Origin: Earliella scabrosa
Taxonomy: Eukaryota; Basidiomycota; Agaricomycetes; Polyporales; Polyporaceae
Length of the DNA stretch: 64,000 nt
NCBI GenBank assembly: GCA_022605405.1
Contig: JABYQQ010000004.1
Location: 1,116,001-1,180,000, forward strand
Reading direction: 5' to 3'
The notes under the pieces are model-generated. The model was not told the origin of the DNA. It saw nothing but the letters and a program-made list of their open reading frames with translations, and did not search any database. Positions 43,801 through 55,573 of the stretch are shown in pieces. Position 1 is the first letter of the stretch, and each line of letters opens with the position of its first letter. Made by a program: the position numbers and the translations under genes.

Positions 43801-45907
43801 TTGCGGTATCGGCCGGGGTCACCACTCTAACGCCGTCGGCATGGCCACCGACCGCGACACCCCACCTTTGCACGAACACTCTATGCCCGCAGTGCCCCAT
43901 GTCAGACCTCTTGCTTGTCTCTGCTCGTCTCTCATCCCAGGTTCGCTCGTTCCCCATCTGCTTCCCAGCGTCACGATCATTGGCGTGTACTGTATCATTA
44001 CCCACTCTTTAACACGTCCGCACGTTCGCGTCCCATCTCGAAGGTGTTCCGCGTCTTGGGTTTGTTCGTCCGCATGTCTCCGCTTCCCTTCCTCCCATTG
44101 GTTGCAAAAGGGTAGATCCACAGTACTACCGTCCACTAGCTGTCGTCCGCTGCCGCTCCCCCCTCCCGCACACCGTCGTTTTGCATGCAGTGTAGTTCTA
44201 CCATAGCATCTCTCACTACTGCTCCCGCCTCGCGTCTGTTTATGTGTCATTTAGATGCTTGCTCTCCCTCCCTCTCTCTGTGGTGTCGTTGTCAATCACA
44301 CGTTCGTTGCTTGCTCGCATGTGGGCGTTCGGAATTCCGCGCCGAACTGAAAGTCCGAGTCGGAACGCGAGCCACTTACGTGCGGCACTTCGTCTTCGGA
44401 ATCGTACGCAGGGCAGGGACGGGCGAAGTTGTATAGAGCGGTGGATATCCGGCTCTGGAGAAGGGGGTGGAGGGACAATGTAGGTGGATGTTCGTGATGC
44501 AGTCGCACTCGGAACTCGGAGTGTTCGAAACTGGATGCGCACCGTAACTCCGATATCCAGATATCCGCCCAGTATCCGCCCTTCGATTTCTGCGTCTTTG
44601 TATACGTACCAGCCTCAAGCGTGGAGTGGCCCGAGGATGGCGTTGAGGGATCGAGATTGGGTGTCACTCACCGAGGATCGGACTCGGGCGGCGTCGTCCT
44701 TGTCCGTCCACCACCATTATCCATATGTCATTGCGTGACTCTCCATCTGGGCTTGCTGTACGGTATGATCCAGCTGGACGACTGCTGCTCTATGTGCTTG
44801 GCGGGGTCGGTGTATGCGATCCGGATGGCGGTGGATAGATGGATGGGGATGTCCGTCGTCCGAGTTGGCGCGATAGTACTAGGGTAGGGAGCGGGAGAAC
44901 TTACCGGTGAGTACTGGAGTGGTCCCACTTGACTACACACGCAGAGTCGTAGAAGCGTGCAGGCCCTGCAAAGGGTCCCAGATCTAGTTCCCAAACCCGT
45001 GACGAGTGCCGGTTTTCATCGGGCAGACTGAGTATCCGCCAAGCCGGTCGTTGAGGCGGTACGCAGGCGATTGCCCAGTGAGTGCTCTCAACGTAGAGAT
45101 GGAAGTGGGAGGAAAGAGGATGTGCTTGCGAAATTTGCGAGGGCCACGGTCGATGATGAGTCGATGAAGGCTGGGTTTAAGACATGCGTCGTTATCGACG
45201 GTGCGTGTTCAACACGTTCTCTGTTTCTCACCCGACCTCAAGGAGCGAATAACAAAATCTCCCAAGGTCCTCGTCCGATGCGATCATGAGCCAGCATGCT
45301 CATCATAACACGGTTCGCCTTCCACCCCCCTGCCAGGCAGCGACTGCGCTGATGCTTGCATCAACGCCGCAGGCGACGCATCCTCAACGCATAACGAACA
45401 CTACCTTGAATTTTGAAGAACTGTGCCGTATATCAATACGAAATCGATCACGGCACTAGGCATGATGCGGTTTCTCCTGGCTTCTCGCCCTCCCCTCCAC
45501 AGTGGCCGCCAAATTGACTCATTCTCACCAAGCCACATATGCCCGAGAGGAACCGGTGCTGCGCTTGCGCGCCGTGCGGTGACCCGCATATGCGAGCGCG
45601 CCTCGTGGCGCACACTTTGCGTACTTACCGAAGTTACCGTCAATCTTGTTCCTCCGATGTTTCGCTGATGTGAATTTCGTTCAGGATGCTGTGCCCAGGA
45701 TCGAATCGAAATACCGGTTCCGAGGATGCGGTGAAGACGCGACTAGTATGACTAGTGCTATGCGACGGCGAGCTTGTACCGAGATGATATATAAGTAGCT
45801 CGTCTCTCGTCCCGTTCACCTTCAGACCTTTGGGTCTTCAACGCACCCACCTCCAGTACCTACCTAACGCGCTGTCGCGGGTCTAGTCGCGTTACCATCC
45901 AACAAGC
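43801..45907. other. Intergenic between disordered-protein gene and BCS1-like gene 1
   Basis: About 2.1 kb. The first part is probable 3' UTR. No gene recognised between 44200 and 45780 on either strand. TATATAAG at 45789-45796 is a likely TATA box for the BCS1-like gene. Confidence 0.4.
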
Positions 45908-48015
45908 ATGGACGCCACCCAAGTCCTGCAGACCGTCCTCTCGGTCATACAATCCAGCGCTGGGGATGCGAGCGAGAACACCACCGCGGACGCCTGCACT
46001 ACGCAACCTTCATGGGTGCCATCGTCTAATACCACCCCTCCTCCCCTTCCGCAACTAATCATGGCGCTCCTCGGAATGACCGCCGTACAAGACTGGATCA
46101 AGCTCTTGCTCATTGGCGCAATTTTCGAGACATGTCGACGCTATCTCGGAGAGGTGCGGTCGTACATCGTCGACTTCTTCTGGGTCACCGCGAGCTTTGA
46201 GTGGCAGGAACCTGCTGCTGGTATGTCTCTTTACCCATGGCGCGCGATGGCCCTATTGTTGACTTCAACTCCCGTCAGACTGGCTAATGTACTGGCTGTC
46301 GTACAAGAAAGTCTTTCGTGAGTCTGGTCCCTCCAATACCGCATGCTGCATCTCCGTCATACAATTCTAACACACTAAACAACAGAATCCGCGCGCAACA
46401 TTGAAGTCAGCTCGGACTTCTACGGGATGGATTCCTCGGCATTCGACGACCTAGGTGAAAACGAGAGCGGGGATAACCTCGTCTCTTTCTTCCCCTCGCT
46501 CTCACGCACGTACTCGATGTGGTACAAGCGCCGCTACATGCTCGTCCGCCGAGAACGGGATGCCGAGGGTGGAGGCGTTTACAGGCGCCCGAAAGAGTTG
46601 CTGAAGATCAGGTATGCCGAGATCGCTTCGCTCACCACGGATGCAACAGTACTGACTGACGCCTGGAACCATACAGCATGCTGACGCGGAACACACACCT
46701 GCTCCGCGAGCTGATTGCGGAGGCGCGGCAGCTGTACAAGTCTGCGAACGAGCACCTGATCAATGTTTTCGTTGCTGAGAGGTGAGGGCGCTCTTCTGGC
46801 GTACTCGGATCCCACATCGCTGAGCGTATCGATGTGGTCAGCGCGGACCACTGGAAGCGTGTTGCAGCACAAGAGAAGCGGCCCAAGAGTTCGGTCATCC
46901 TCGATCCAGGGGTCCTGGACCATGTTCTGGAAGACGCGAAAGATTTTATGAACAGCCGACAGTGGTATGCGGACAGAGGTGCGTGCCTTGCCTTACATAT
47001 CCACACCCTGTCGAAGCCGCCCCCGATGCTGACGCGCGACAACACAGGTATTCCCTTCCGCCGCGGCTACCTGCTGCACGGCGCGCCAGGCGCGGGCAAG
47101 ACGTCGCTGATCCACAGCCTCGCGGGCGAGCTCGGGCTCGACATTTACATCCTCTCGCTCACGGTCCTGAGCCTCGACGACAACAGCCTCAAGTCGCTCA
47201 TCGCACACCTTCCGCGGACCTGCATCCTCCTCATCGAGGACATCGACGCCGCGTTCACGCGCGGCGTGAAGCGCGACATCGCGGACCCCGAGAAGCAGGG
47301 TCTTCCCGCAGAGGCAGCTGCGCAGAGCGGCGATACGCAGGACAAGGGCGCCGGTGCCGGACGCGACGGTATGAGCTTTGGCAACGGGGTTACTCTTAGC
47401 GGCTTGCTCAACGCACTGGACGGGATCGCGGCGCAGGAGGGGAGGATACTGTTCGCGACGACCAACGACTACTCGGCGCTCGATCCTGCGCTCCTTAGGC
47501 CTGGGAGGCTCGATTTGCACGTCGAGTTCCACTTGGCGAGCAAGTACCAGGCGACAGAGCTCTTCAAGCGCTTCTACTCTGCGTCTTCCGCTGAGGAGGA
47601 CGGCAAACTGTCTGACGAGAAGGACGAGGAGGCTGATGATGCCGACCGCGAGAAGGACTCTGGGTACAACTCGCGCTCGTCTTCGCCTTCGCGGTCGAGC
47701 GCTTCGACAGCGAAGCCGGCGGGGGCGGTCCCAGAAGGCGTGTCGAGCGTGTACGTGGGCTTGACCCGGCCGACGCATGCGCCTCAACTGTCGCGGAAGA
47801 AGGCGGCGGAGCTTGCGGAGAAGTTCGCGGAGATCATCCCCGCGAGGACATTCTCGATGGCGACGCTGCAAGGGTACCTCATGGCGTATAAAATCCGACC
47901 GTATGATGCGGTCGCGGACGCACCGGCATGGGTAGAGAAGAGGCTGCAGGAGAAGGCGGCGAAGGAGGAGGGGAAGGTGGCGAAGGAGGAGGGTGGCGTG
48001 AGTGCCTCCTCATGA
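45908..48015 (+). CDS. BCS1-like AAA ATPase, copy 1
   Basis: Six exons, join(45908..46220, 46279..46317, 46386..46611, 46677..46781, 46842..46978, 47048..48015), 595 aa. N-terminal hydrophobic segment (MALLGMTAVQDWIKLLLIGAIF) and BCS1_N domain (DWLMYWLSYKK, FFPSLSRTYSMWYKRRYM, SMLTRNTHLLRELIAEARQLY). AAA core: IPFRRGYLLHGAPGAGKTS with Walker A at 285-292, Walker B ILLIEDIDAAF, sensor FATTNDYSALDPALLRPGRLD. An acidic/Ser insert (DEEADDADREKDSG...) precedes the C-terminal lid, which keeps SMATLQGYLMAYK. Bcs1 translocates the Rieske protein across the inner mitochondrial membrane. Basidiomycetes carry many divergent relatives, so that role is not assured. Confidence 0.9.
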
Positions 48016-48080
48016 CATGGCGTTTACGACCCCGCACGTATCGTATTCATTGTAGACATAATGAGATCGCATGAAGAACG

Positions 48081-48965
48081 TTACCACTCCTTCTCCTTCT
48101 CTTTTCCTTTCCCTTTCTCTTTCTTGTCCGACTCTGACTCTGACTCGGACTTTGCATCATCGGGCACATAGGGTGGCGGCGCCCCACCGGTGGTACTAAC
48201 ATCCTCCTTGCTGCTGCCCTCAGAGAAGCCTCGAGTCGTCAGTACGCTCACATTGCTGTGATTGGTGGGAGTGATCAGCTACACATGTCGTCGCTCAAGG
48301 AAAGTATCCGGGACCACACGTACCTTTCGGAAATGTTGAAGGAGAAGAAGGGTATTCTGATCTTGAACTTCTTGCTTTTCTTATGATGGTGGACCTCAGA
48401 ACTCCCGTCTTCTCAGACAATCGTAAGCACGCAGGTGTACAGAGGCCCCATATACAGACAGACGTACCCGGCATTGACGGAGGCGGGGCACCAAAAGACC
48501 CGCCACTAGGAGGAGGCGGATGGCTGGTTTGGGGTTGCGGGAAGCCCTGTGGTTGAGGAGCCGCATTGTTGAAGGAGGAGAAACCGAAGCCGGAGCCAGG
48601 CCTATGACCAGGAAAACTCGAATGCCCGAAGCCCGTTGATTGAGAGGGGAATGGCTGGTTTCCGAACCCCGGACCCATCTCGGATTGTGTGGCGTAGGGT
48701 TGGCCTGAGTAGCCTCCACCGAAACCGAATGAGCCTGCGAACCCCGGGAACGGATCGTTGAAAGACTGGGACTGAAACCCGCTTCCTTGGTAGCCCATGG
48801 GAGAGGTTCCGGGTTGGTACGGTTGATATGGGTGTGCTGCATTGAATTGGTTCAGCATCTCCTGACACCTTTTCCTGTGAGTGGCAGAAGTCGACGGATG
48901 ATGTGAGTATGGCGGTGAAGGATGCGTTTGACACAGAATACTACGTACTCGAAGTCATCTGACAT
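48081..48965 (-). CDS. Gly/Pro/Gln-rich low-complexity protein, unknown function
   Basis: Four exons, complement(join(48081..48255, 48324..48411, 48468..48874, 48949..48965)), 228 aa. The first exon is 17 nt (MSDDFE). Residues about 10-140 are a prion-like GFGF/PQPQ-rich domain (FGFGGGYSGQPYATQS, GFGFSSFNNAAPQPQGFPQPQ). Then come a basic HHHKKSKKFKIRIPFFSF segment and a highly charged tail (SESESESDKKEKGKGKEKEKEW). No signal peptide or TM. The composition suggests a self-associating or RNA/condensate-linked protein, which is inference only. TATATATT near 49055 lies about 90 bp upstream. Its 3' end is 65 bp from the convergent BCS1-like gene. Confidence 0.7.
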
Positions 48966-49973
48966 GTCCTGATTGTCGGGTGCAGAGGAGTGGTTCACTA
49001 GATGTTATCGTTGAGATGGGAAGAGAGCGTGTTGGAATTCAACCGGGTACCGCTTATATATTCCGCGAGATCTCGATCTTCTGGCAGTGCAACGTGGTTG
49101 ACTGTGGGCGTCGTATGGGATTGTTGAGTACCTACTTACTTTTACGAGTCAGCACAAAAGCCTCGTTTTGGCCGGCTTGGTCGGGGTTCGGTGCAAGCAC
49201 TGCAGCAGTGGCACCGCCTAGTAATGGTCCTTAGTAAGCCAGCTGATCGGGCGCATTAATGCACTTGCGAGGCTCCCGCGAGTCTAACCAGAGTCTAACT
49301 GAGCTGACCTGGACTCATCATCGGTCCACTAGTAGCCGTATAACAGTACTGCGCTCGCATCCGGATGCATGGTAACCTGGCCTCGCTGATAGGACGAGTA
49401 CTTAGGTGAGAGGCTATGATAACTCCGAGTCGGATCTTCAGGGGCGCCGCGGGTCGTGTAAGTGGTTTGACATTGAATGCTGTCCTCACTTCCACTGCTA
49501 GTATTGGTATGTAGCGGCGGTATGACGCTGCTCAAAGCCGTGATGTCAGGTAGATCCGGGGCATGGTAGGTGTATCCCGATCGGAGCCTAGTACAGGAGG
49601 ATCTGCAATACCGCACTGGAATGAACAGCCAGAGATCCAAGTGCGGCCGGGGCTTTCAGCGAATGTCCCGATCACCGTAGCAGCACGTCAAAGTCACAGT
49701 CGGGAGGAATCTAGGACGCTTCCTAGTGCACCTTATATCCTGTATGAGCACCAGCCAGGATGATGTATGTATCCGGGACTCGGCTGAGTGTCGGCGTTTT
49801 ACTAGTACTACAGACGCTTAGGGATGCCTAAGACAGGTGACGAGGCGATGCACAACAGGCTGATAGTACTGTACATTAAGCGAGCTTAGACAGAATCCAG
49901 AACAAACAAAAAGTCATATGTAGATGAATATCGGCGAGTGTTGACGGACTGTATCGAGGTATTGCCATAGCCA
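48966..49973. other. Intergenic; no secure gene
   Basis: About 1 kb. A minus-strand open stretch at 49329-49610 with a tail-like composition (SSVIPPLHTNTSSGSEDS) might be an isolated last exon, but no upstream exons could be linked to it. Confidence 0.3.
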
Positions 49974-50690
49974 TCACAGCCAAGTACTACCATGGTCCGA
50001 TGCTTTCTCATCGACCGTGGCCTCATCTAGGAGAGGCGTCTTCTTATCCTCGTCCTCAAGGGTCTCGCTGTGGCGAAGCCTGCAACGCTGGGCCGTGCCA
50101 CTGCAACGGCAGCGAAGGACCGACGCCGACGCCTTCTTGATCGCGGCGAAGCGAGGCACGGAAGGCACCTTGAGCTCAACCGAGCGCGCGATTCTCTGTA
50201 TCCCCGCCCATATCTTCCGCCCCGCCTTGGTTAAAATCCTTACCAGCGCGACTGCTACTACGGCCGCGATGAATAGGATACCCGCTACGGGCAGTGCGGC
50301 GACGACCAATGCGGCTGTGGCGAGCAAGTGTATTAGTATTAAACTCGTGGTTTCCCAGTATAACTTCTTGAAGACTGAATACTGACCCCCGACAATCTGA
50401 CATAGAGATTCAACTACAATCTCTGTGGCCTCATACGCTACTGCCACTGGGAGCCCTGTGAACGAGTTAGCGTGAGCTGTGGCGCCGCGCGATATCAGAA
50501 TTTCGTGTTGCCTACAAAGACAGAGTGCCACAACTGACAAGACAGTACTATTTCGCCATGGGGCTCGGATTAGCATATATCTGGGCCGCGAAGACAATGG
50601 ACTCAGCCTCTCACCCCATGATGAACTTAAGCAACTTGGGTAGGCGGATTTTTCGTCGTTTCTATCAAGGGACCAGTCCGGGTGTATTGA
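49974..50690 (-). CDS. Small single-TM protein, copy A (5' exons unresolved)
   Basis: Two 3' exons are secure: 50402..50455 (LPVAVAYEATEIVVESL) and 49974..50314. The latter opens with a TM helix (ALVVAALPVAGILFIAAVVAVAL), then a basic segment (KAGRKIWAGIQRIARSVELK), a Cys-rich patch and an acidic tail ending SDHGSTWL. The phase-1 intron before the TM is in the same place as in copy B at 51110-52000, which supports the pair. Upstream sequence to about 50690 reads SIHPDWSLDRNDEKSAYPS but its splice joins and start codon are unclear. Family unknown. Confidence 0.55.
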   Translation of the reverse strand, partial: SIHPDWSLDRNDEKSAYPSCLSSSWGERLSPLSSRPRYMLIRAPWRNSTVLSVVALCLCRQHEILISRGATAHANSFTGLPVAVAYEATEIVVESLCQIVGGQYSVFKKLYWETTSLILIHLLATAALVVAALPVAGILFIAAVVAVALVRILTKAGRKIWAGIQRIARSVELKVPSVPRFAAIKKASASVLRCRCSGTAQRCRLRHSETLEDEDKKTPLLDEATVDEKASDHGSTWL

Positions 50691-50714
50691 CTGACAAGAC
50701 GATGGAGAGACCAA

Positions 50715-51109
50715 CCTAAATAGTCGACGTACGATCGGGCCTCAGCGGAGTCAGCGCTCAGCCCCAAATTGCAACGGTTGCGGTACCGCTACTGGTCGCC
50801 GTGATCCGCCAGAGCATAATAGGGGTGGCGTTTGCGTCTGTCATCTCACCAGACGGTCATTTCTTTAGAATGTTCGCGTTTTGTACTGTAGTGTAACCCC
50901 GCTATGGTAGACAATGGACTACAGGGTGAGAGAGAAGAAGACAAAAACGTTATATCATACACATAAGGCAGTTGTGGCGCACTTCCCGGGTATCTGGTAG
51001 TAGGCCTAGGGAGACCACCTACCAACTGGACTGTGCTTTTCAGGACCTATGGCTGACTTAGACAGCTGCACGCGCACTCTAATGCTCCGATTCGGAACAA
51101 AAATTATGG
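50715..51109. other. Intergenic between the small TM genes
   Basis: About 400 bp; nothing recognised. Confidence 0.35.
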
Positions 51110-52000
51110 CTATAGTGTTGGACTACTGCGTGAACAGAGAAATACATCGCTACCAGAAAACGTGGAGTGCGAAATAAGTGCCGCACGGCTGTCAAGCGAT
51201 TCGTCGCTCGAGTGAGAGCTGAGACGAGGAGGAGGTCTGGCTCGCCTGCGAGTCTGCCTCTTGTCCCACTGATCCTGCAGCAGCTTGATTGGAAATTGCA
51301 CCACGGCCACGAGCACAAGCACGAGTACTCCTATCATGAGCGTGGGGATAGCAATTACACGAAGCGCGAGTGCTGTCGGACAGAGCTCGTAAGACATACA
51401 CCAAACAGTGCGTGTGGCGGCGGATATGAGACGGACTCACATGGTAGCACGTCCTCAGCGAGGATCTTGATACCGTTGCAGGAGGTGTTGGCGGTCCACA
51501 TAGGTAGACCTAGCTACATGTGAGCCCGAGCTAGCTGTGTGAGGGAGAATGGCTTACAGAAGACATCCGACACGACATTTCTGTGGATAGCGTGTTAGCA
51601 CAGCGCCGAGGCTGATACGATGGCGAGCAGAGATCGTACCCCATTGTGAGTTCAGGGCTGGGAGATATTGGGTTGATCCACTTCGGATCGCTGCGCGGAG
51701 TCGTTAAAGCAGAAAGCGTCCGCCTCGAGGCTCGGTTCCCTCGGCGATGGCCCCATTCTCTCTCGCAGGTCGTGTCGTAGAGAGATACAATAGAGATTGA
51801 GACTGTACCTAGATATCTTACGCATGTAGTGGAGTTCTGGAACTGCCTCGTGGTCGAGGTCCGAGGACGTTGCTGGATAACCCTGCACTGGCAGCTAGCT
51901 GCCATTGAGATGTGCGTTGACACCTACATCCTGTTCCAGCCCATCGGTCACGAACATCAATCGTGTTCAATCCCAGGAAGTCAGGTTTCTCCATGATCAT
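51110..52000 (-). CDS. Small single-TM protein, copy B
   Basis: Five exons, complement(join(51110..51372, 51441..51509, 51558..51580, 51640..51882, 51924..52000)), 224 aa; a second ATG lies two codons in (51994). The first 135 residues are soluble (MIMEKPDFLGLNTIDVRDRW..., NVVSDVFCLPMWTANTSCNG). A TM helix (LMIGVLVLVLVAVVQF) follows, then a basic stop-transfer KLLQDQWDKRQTRRRARP and a Ser-rich tail. No clear signal peptide. Shares its pre-TM intron phase and layout with copy A. Exon 3 is 23 nt. Splicing of exon 1 to 2 uses a weak donor (GTGTCA), so the N-terminal part is less certain. Function unknown. Confidence 0.6.
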
Positions 52001-53040
52001 CGTGCGCTGGTCAGAGATGCGAGTGAAGGATTATAAGGGAATTTTGAAGTTCAAGGAGAAGGAAATGGCGCAGTGACAAATCTGAGATTATCGGAGTCTT
52101 ATCGGAGTCTGTACTTTGTCTTAGTCGGCATGCCGCCCTATGCCGCTTCCCTCCGTCTACTATCCTTGTGCCTTGTCCGACTCTCTGACCTCTGTTTCAT
52201 GCATTGTAGCCCAATGAAAGTCTCATTGACGTCTCTAGTCAACGTAGCCTGTCTTGGTCAATCTGGCAAGAACCAGCAGCAAGCACCAGCAGCGATACCA
52301 GAGAATTGCGCACATGCCGGCCACTGCATCCCTACCCACGCGTGGCCAAGAACCGACGGTTGATGCAACGAGCAGCATGGGTACTCAACGTACTCAACTG
52401 ACAGATGGTGTCGGGGAGGACTCGAACGGTGAGTGTGCCACTGTGCCACTGTCAACGGCCTCGCGACGACCACCCAAGCGCGCACCGCCTCTCGGCCTCC
52501 CGACTCTTGCGTCCTCGCAATTGCGCAGAACGAGTCAACGGGTCATGCCCAAGTCCGACATAGCATTCGGTGACGGTCCGCCACATTACGCATCCCCGAC
52601 GAACAAACCAGTGTCTTCCCGCCGGCACGCCGACACTGCTGTGAAGTGACGCGTGCTTTTCCCCGCTTCGCCATAGGAAAGGACAGGCAGAGGGGGTAGG
52701 TCCGCCAGTCCTCGACCGGACATTGAGGAAGCGGGAGAATGCGGTGATAGCCCCGGTCTCTGACCAGGGCGAGCTTGCTTTGTCCGTCCCTGTTTCTGCA
52801 TTCTTGCGCGCCGGTTTGAGGGCACGAGTCATGCTCCGTCTTGACTCGCGCCCACAGCACTCGCCTAAATGGCAAAACGGCTCCGACAGTCACAATTTTC
52901 ACGCTGACGACGCTGCGCCGGCATCAGCCTATAAAGCCACCTAGGCTTCGAAACCCTAATATCGCCAGGGACTCCCGCATCCCTCCAATACCTCTCCCAG
53001 CACACACTCAGTGCTTTCACCGCCAGTGCCAAACCGCAAG
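52001..53040. other. Intergenic upstream of BCS1-like gene 2
   Basis: About 1 kb. ATCGGAGTCTTATCGGAGTCT is a short tandem repeat near 52089. CTATAAAG near 52930 is a likely TATA box about 110 bp before the BCS1-like ATG. No gene recognised. Confidence 0.4.
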
Positions 53041-55214
53041 ATGGACGCGGCCACGGTGCTCCAAACCGTTCTCTCGGTCATTCAGTCGGGCTCGATACCC
53101 TTGAATGGGTCTGAACTACTCTCTGCCAACGCCACCGTGGACGCCCCTGCCGCTGCAGCCACCATCACGCCTCTCTCTATCCTCCAGCTTCCCAGTCTTA
53201 TCGCTCACCTTCTCTCGCTATCCGCCGTGCGGGACTGGCTCAAGCTCTTTATCATCGGTGCCGCGCTCGAGTCGTGTCGTCGGTTCTTGACCTCGTGGTG
53301 GTTCGCAATGAAGAACTACTTCTGGATCACTGTGACGCTGGATGAGAGCGATGACTGCGGGCGTGAGTACTCATTAGAGTCTAACTGCGCCCCGGATCGT
53401 CCTAAACCCTGACGATCTCATAGTTTGGCTCATGTATTGGCTTTCCAGGCATCGTGTCTTCCGTGAGCACCGCATCTCCATTGTATTCCAATGATATGCT
53501 CATCGTCCATGCTTCAGGCACCGCCCGGACCCTTGATGTGAGCACCCGGACGTTCGGCCTCGATGCTCCGGTTCTATCCGACTCCAGCGGGCTTGACGAC
53601 ACCACGAAAGGCCGCAACATCTCATTCCTGCCCTCTCTTGACACCAGCTACTCCCTCTGGTACAAGTATCGCTATGTGACGGTCGTTCGGAACCAGGTAA
53701 ACGACGGTCCATGGCAGCAGAAACAAACTCTGCACATTCGGTATGTCTGCGCCATGTTCACGTTGTCTGCTCCTATTGATTGATATACTATAGGATGCTG
53801 ACTCGGAACCATGACCTCCTTCGTGAACTCCTGCTTGAGGCGAAGAAGATGTATCTCAACGCGAGTCAAAACATGATCTCGATCTATGTCTCAACTTCGT
53901 GAGTAGCTCTTGGCTGTAGTTCAGATGCGCGTACTTAACTGTTGCTCAGCGACTACTGGAAGCTCATGTGCACGCAACACAAGCGACCCATGAAGTCTAT
54001 CATCCTCGACCCTGGTGTTATCGACCTAGTGCTCAATGATGCGAAGGACTTCCTTGCTAGCAAGGAATGGTATGCCTTGAGAGGTGCGTAGCTGTGCATC
54101 TCGTATCCTACCATAACTAACCCCTCCTTCTACAGGCATCCCTCACCGTCGCGGTTACCTCCTGTACGGCGCTCCAGGTGCTGGGAAGACCTCCCTCATC
54201 CATAGCATTGCCGGAGAACTCAACTTGGATGTCTATATTCTCTCCCTAACGCGTATAGGCATGGACGATTCCACGCTAAGCTCCATCATCTCGGAGCTGC
54301 CCGACAAGTGCATCGTGCTCGTCGAGGACATCGACGCGGCGTTCCACCAAGGCATCAAGCGCGACATCGTGGACCCCGAGAAGCAGCGGCCGGAGGACCG
54401 CGAACAATCTCACACGGAGAAGGAGAGCAACGACTCGATCTCGCGCATCACTCTCAGCGGCCTGCTCAACGCGCTCGACGGCATTGGCGCGCAGGAGGGC
54501 CGGATCCTCTTCGCGACCACGAACGACTACAAGGCGCTGGACCCCGCGCTGTGTCGCCCCGGCCGGCTCGACTTGCACATCGAGTTCAAGCTTGCGAGCA
54601 AGTACCAGTGTCGCGAGCTCTTCCGGCGGTTCTACCTTCCCTCTAGCGCGGACGATGACAAAGCCGAGGACGACGCGAAGGAGGACGTGGAAGAGAAGGA
54701 TTCTGGATACGGATCTCGGTCCGGCAGCGCGAACGCATCCTCCTCTTCCTCCACTCCCGCCTCTCCACCCTCAACTTCCTCCTCTGCGGACTCTGATTCA
54801 GCCACGCCGTACACCGGCATCACGCACTCGTCTCGCGGGCCGACGCTGTCGCCCCGGAAGGCGGCCGAGCTCGGCGATCGCTTCGCCGCGCTCGTGCCCA
54901 ACCGCGCGTTCTCGATGGCGACGCTGCAGGGCTACCTGATGACGTACAAGTCGCGCCCGTTCGACGCTGTGGAGGACCTCCCGGCGTGGGTCGAGCGGAA
55001 GCTGGAGGAGAAGAAGGTCGGCACGCGGTCGGATGGGCCGCTCTCGGGCGCGGACGAGACTCCCGCATCTGCTTCTTCGCCAGCCACCCCTTCATCGCCT
55101 ACCGACGCAAATGTATCTTCGGGGCCTCTCCCAAACGGTGAGGTAAAGGAGGATGTCGATGCGTCATCTCCTTCGGCGACATCATCCGGCGAGGAGCTCG
55201 TCGCTATCGCATGA
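53041..55214 (+). CDS. BCS1-like AAA ATPase, copy 2
   Basis: Six exons, join(53041..53362, 53424..53462, 53518..53740, 53794..53898, 53950..54083, 54136..55214), 633 aa. Same exon plan as copy 1 (exons 2 and 4 of equal length, 39 and 105 nt) and the same start (MDAATVLQTVLSVIQS). Walker A GAPGAGKTS at 286-294, Walker B IVLVEDIDAAF, ATTNDYKALDPALCRPGRLD, then FSMATLQGYLMTYKSRPFDAVEDLPAWVE. It has a longer acidic/Ser-rich C-terminal tail than copy 1. Both copies keep the catalytic residues, so both are likely active AAA proteins. Mitochondrial inner membrane location is inferred from the Bcs1 family. Confidence 0.9.
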
Positions 55215-55573
55215 AGATCTCACCCAAAACTCGCTTTCACTTATTCTTGGGGTATTGAGCAAGCATCTTGGACTCTTGACGTCAAGTGATCTGCGCCGCA
55301 TACATACACATACCCGCTGTTCTGCTGTCGATGGCCTGGACCTTTTGCTTTCGCTGTTAAGATTGAATTATCGCTGTATTCTTGTATCTCCTAGCCACGT
55401 TATCGGATCTCTTTGTAATCTACACGGTCATGGCCTGCGCCACGCGTATCGGCAACAGGCAACAAAGGACGTTTGGACGCCTGTGTTTCATTGTCTTGCC
55501 TATACCGATGGACTTGCGGCGGTCTGCTACTGGCCCCTATCCTCTCGACGCTCCCACTACCACCACTACCATC
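55215..55573. other. Intergenic, BCS1-like 2 to F-box gene 3
   Basis: About 360 bp of UTR/promoter; nothing recognised. An in-frame open stretch upstream of the F-box ATG is not counted as coding. Confidence 0.4.

Noticed and set aside
43103..44206. 367-codon plus-strand frame
   Set aside because: Shifted shadow of the 43003-43800 coding sequence, running on into its 3' UTR; composition is typical of a GC-rich off-frame.
49329..49640. Possible isolated terminal exon on the minus strand
   Set aside because: Tail-like composition but no upstream exon with matching phase was found.
52001..52100. CRISPR-like or longer tandem array near 52089
   Set aside because: Only two short copies of ATCGGAGTCT; no CRISPR-type repeats anywhere in this eukaryotic window.
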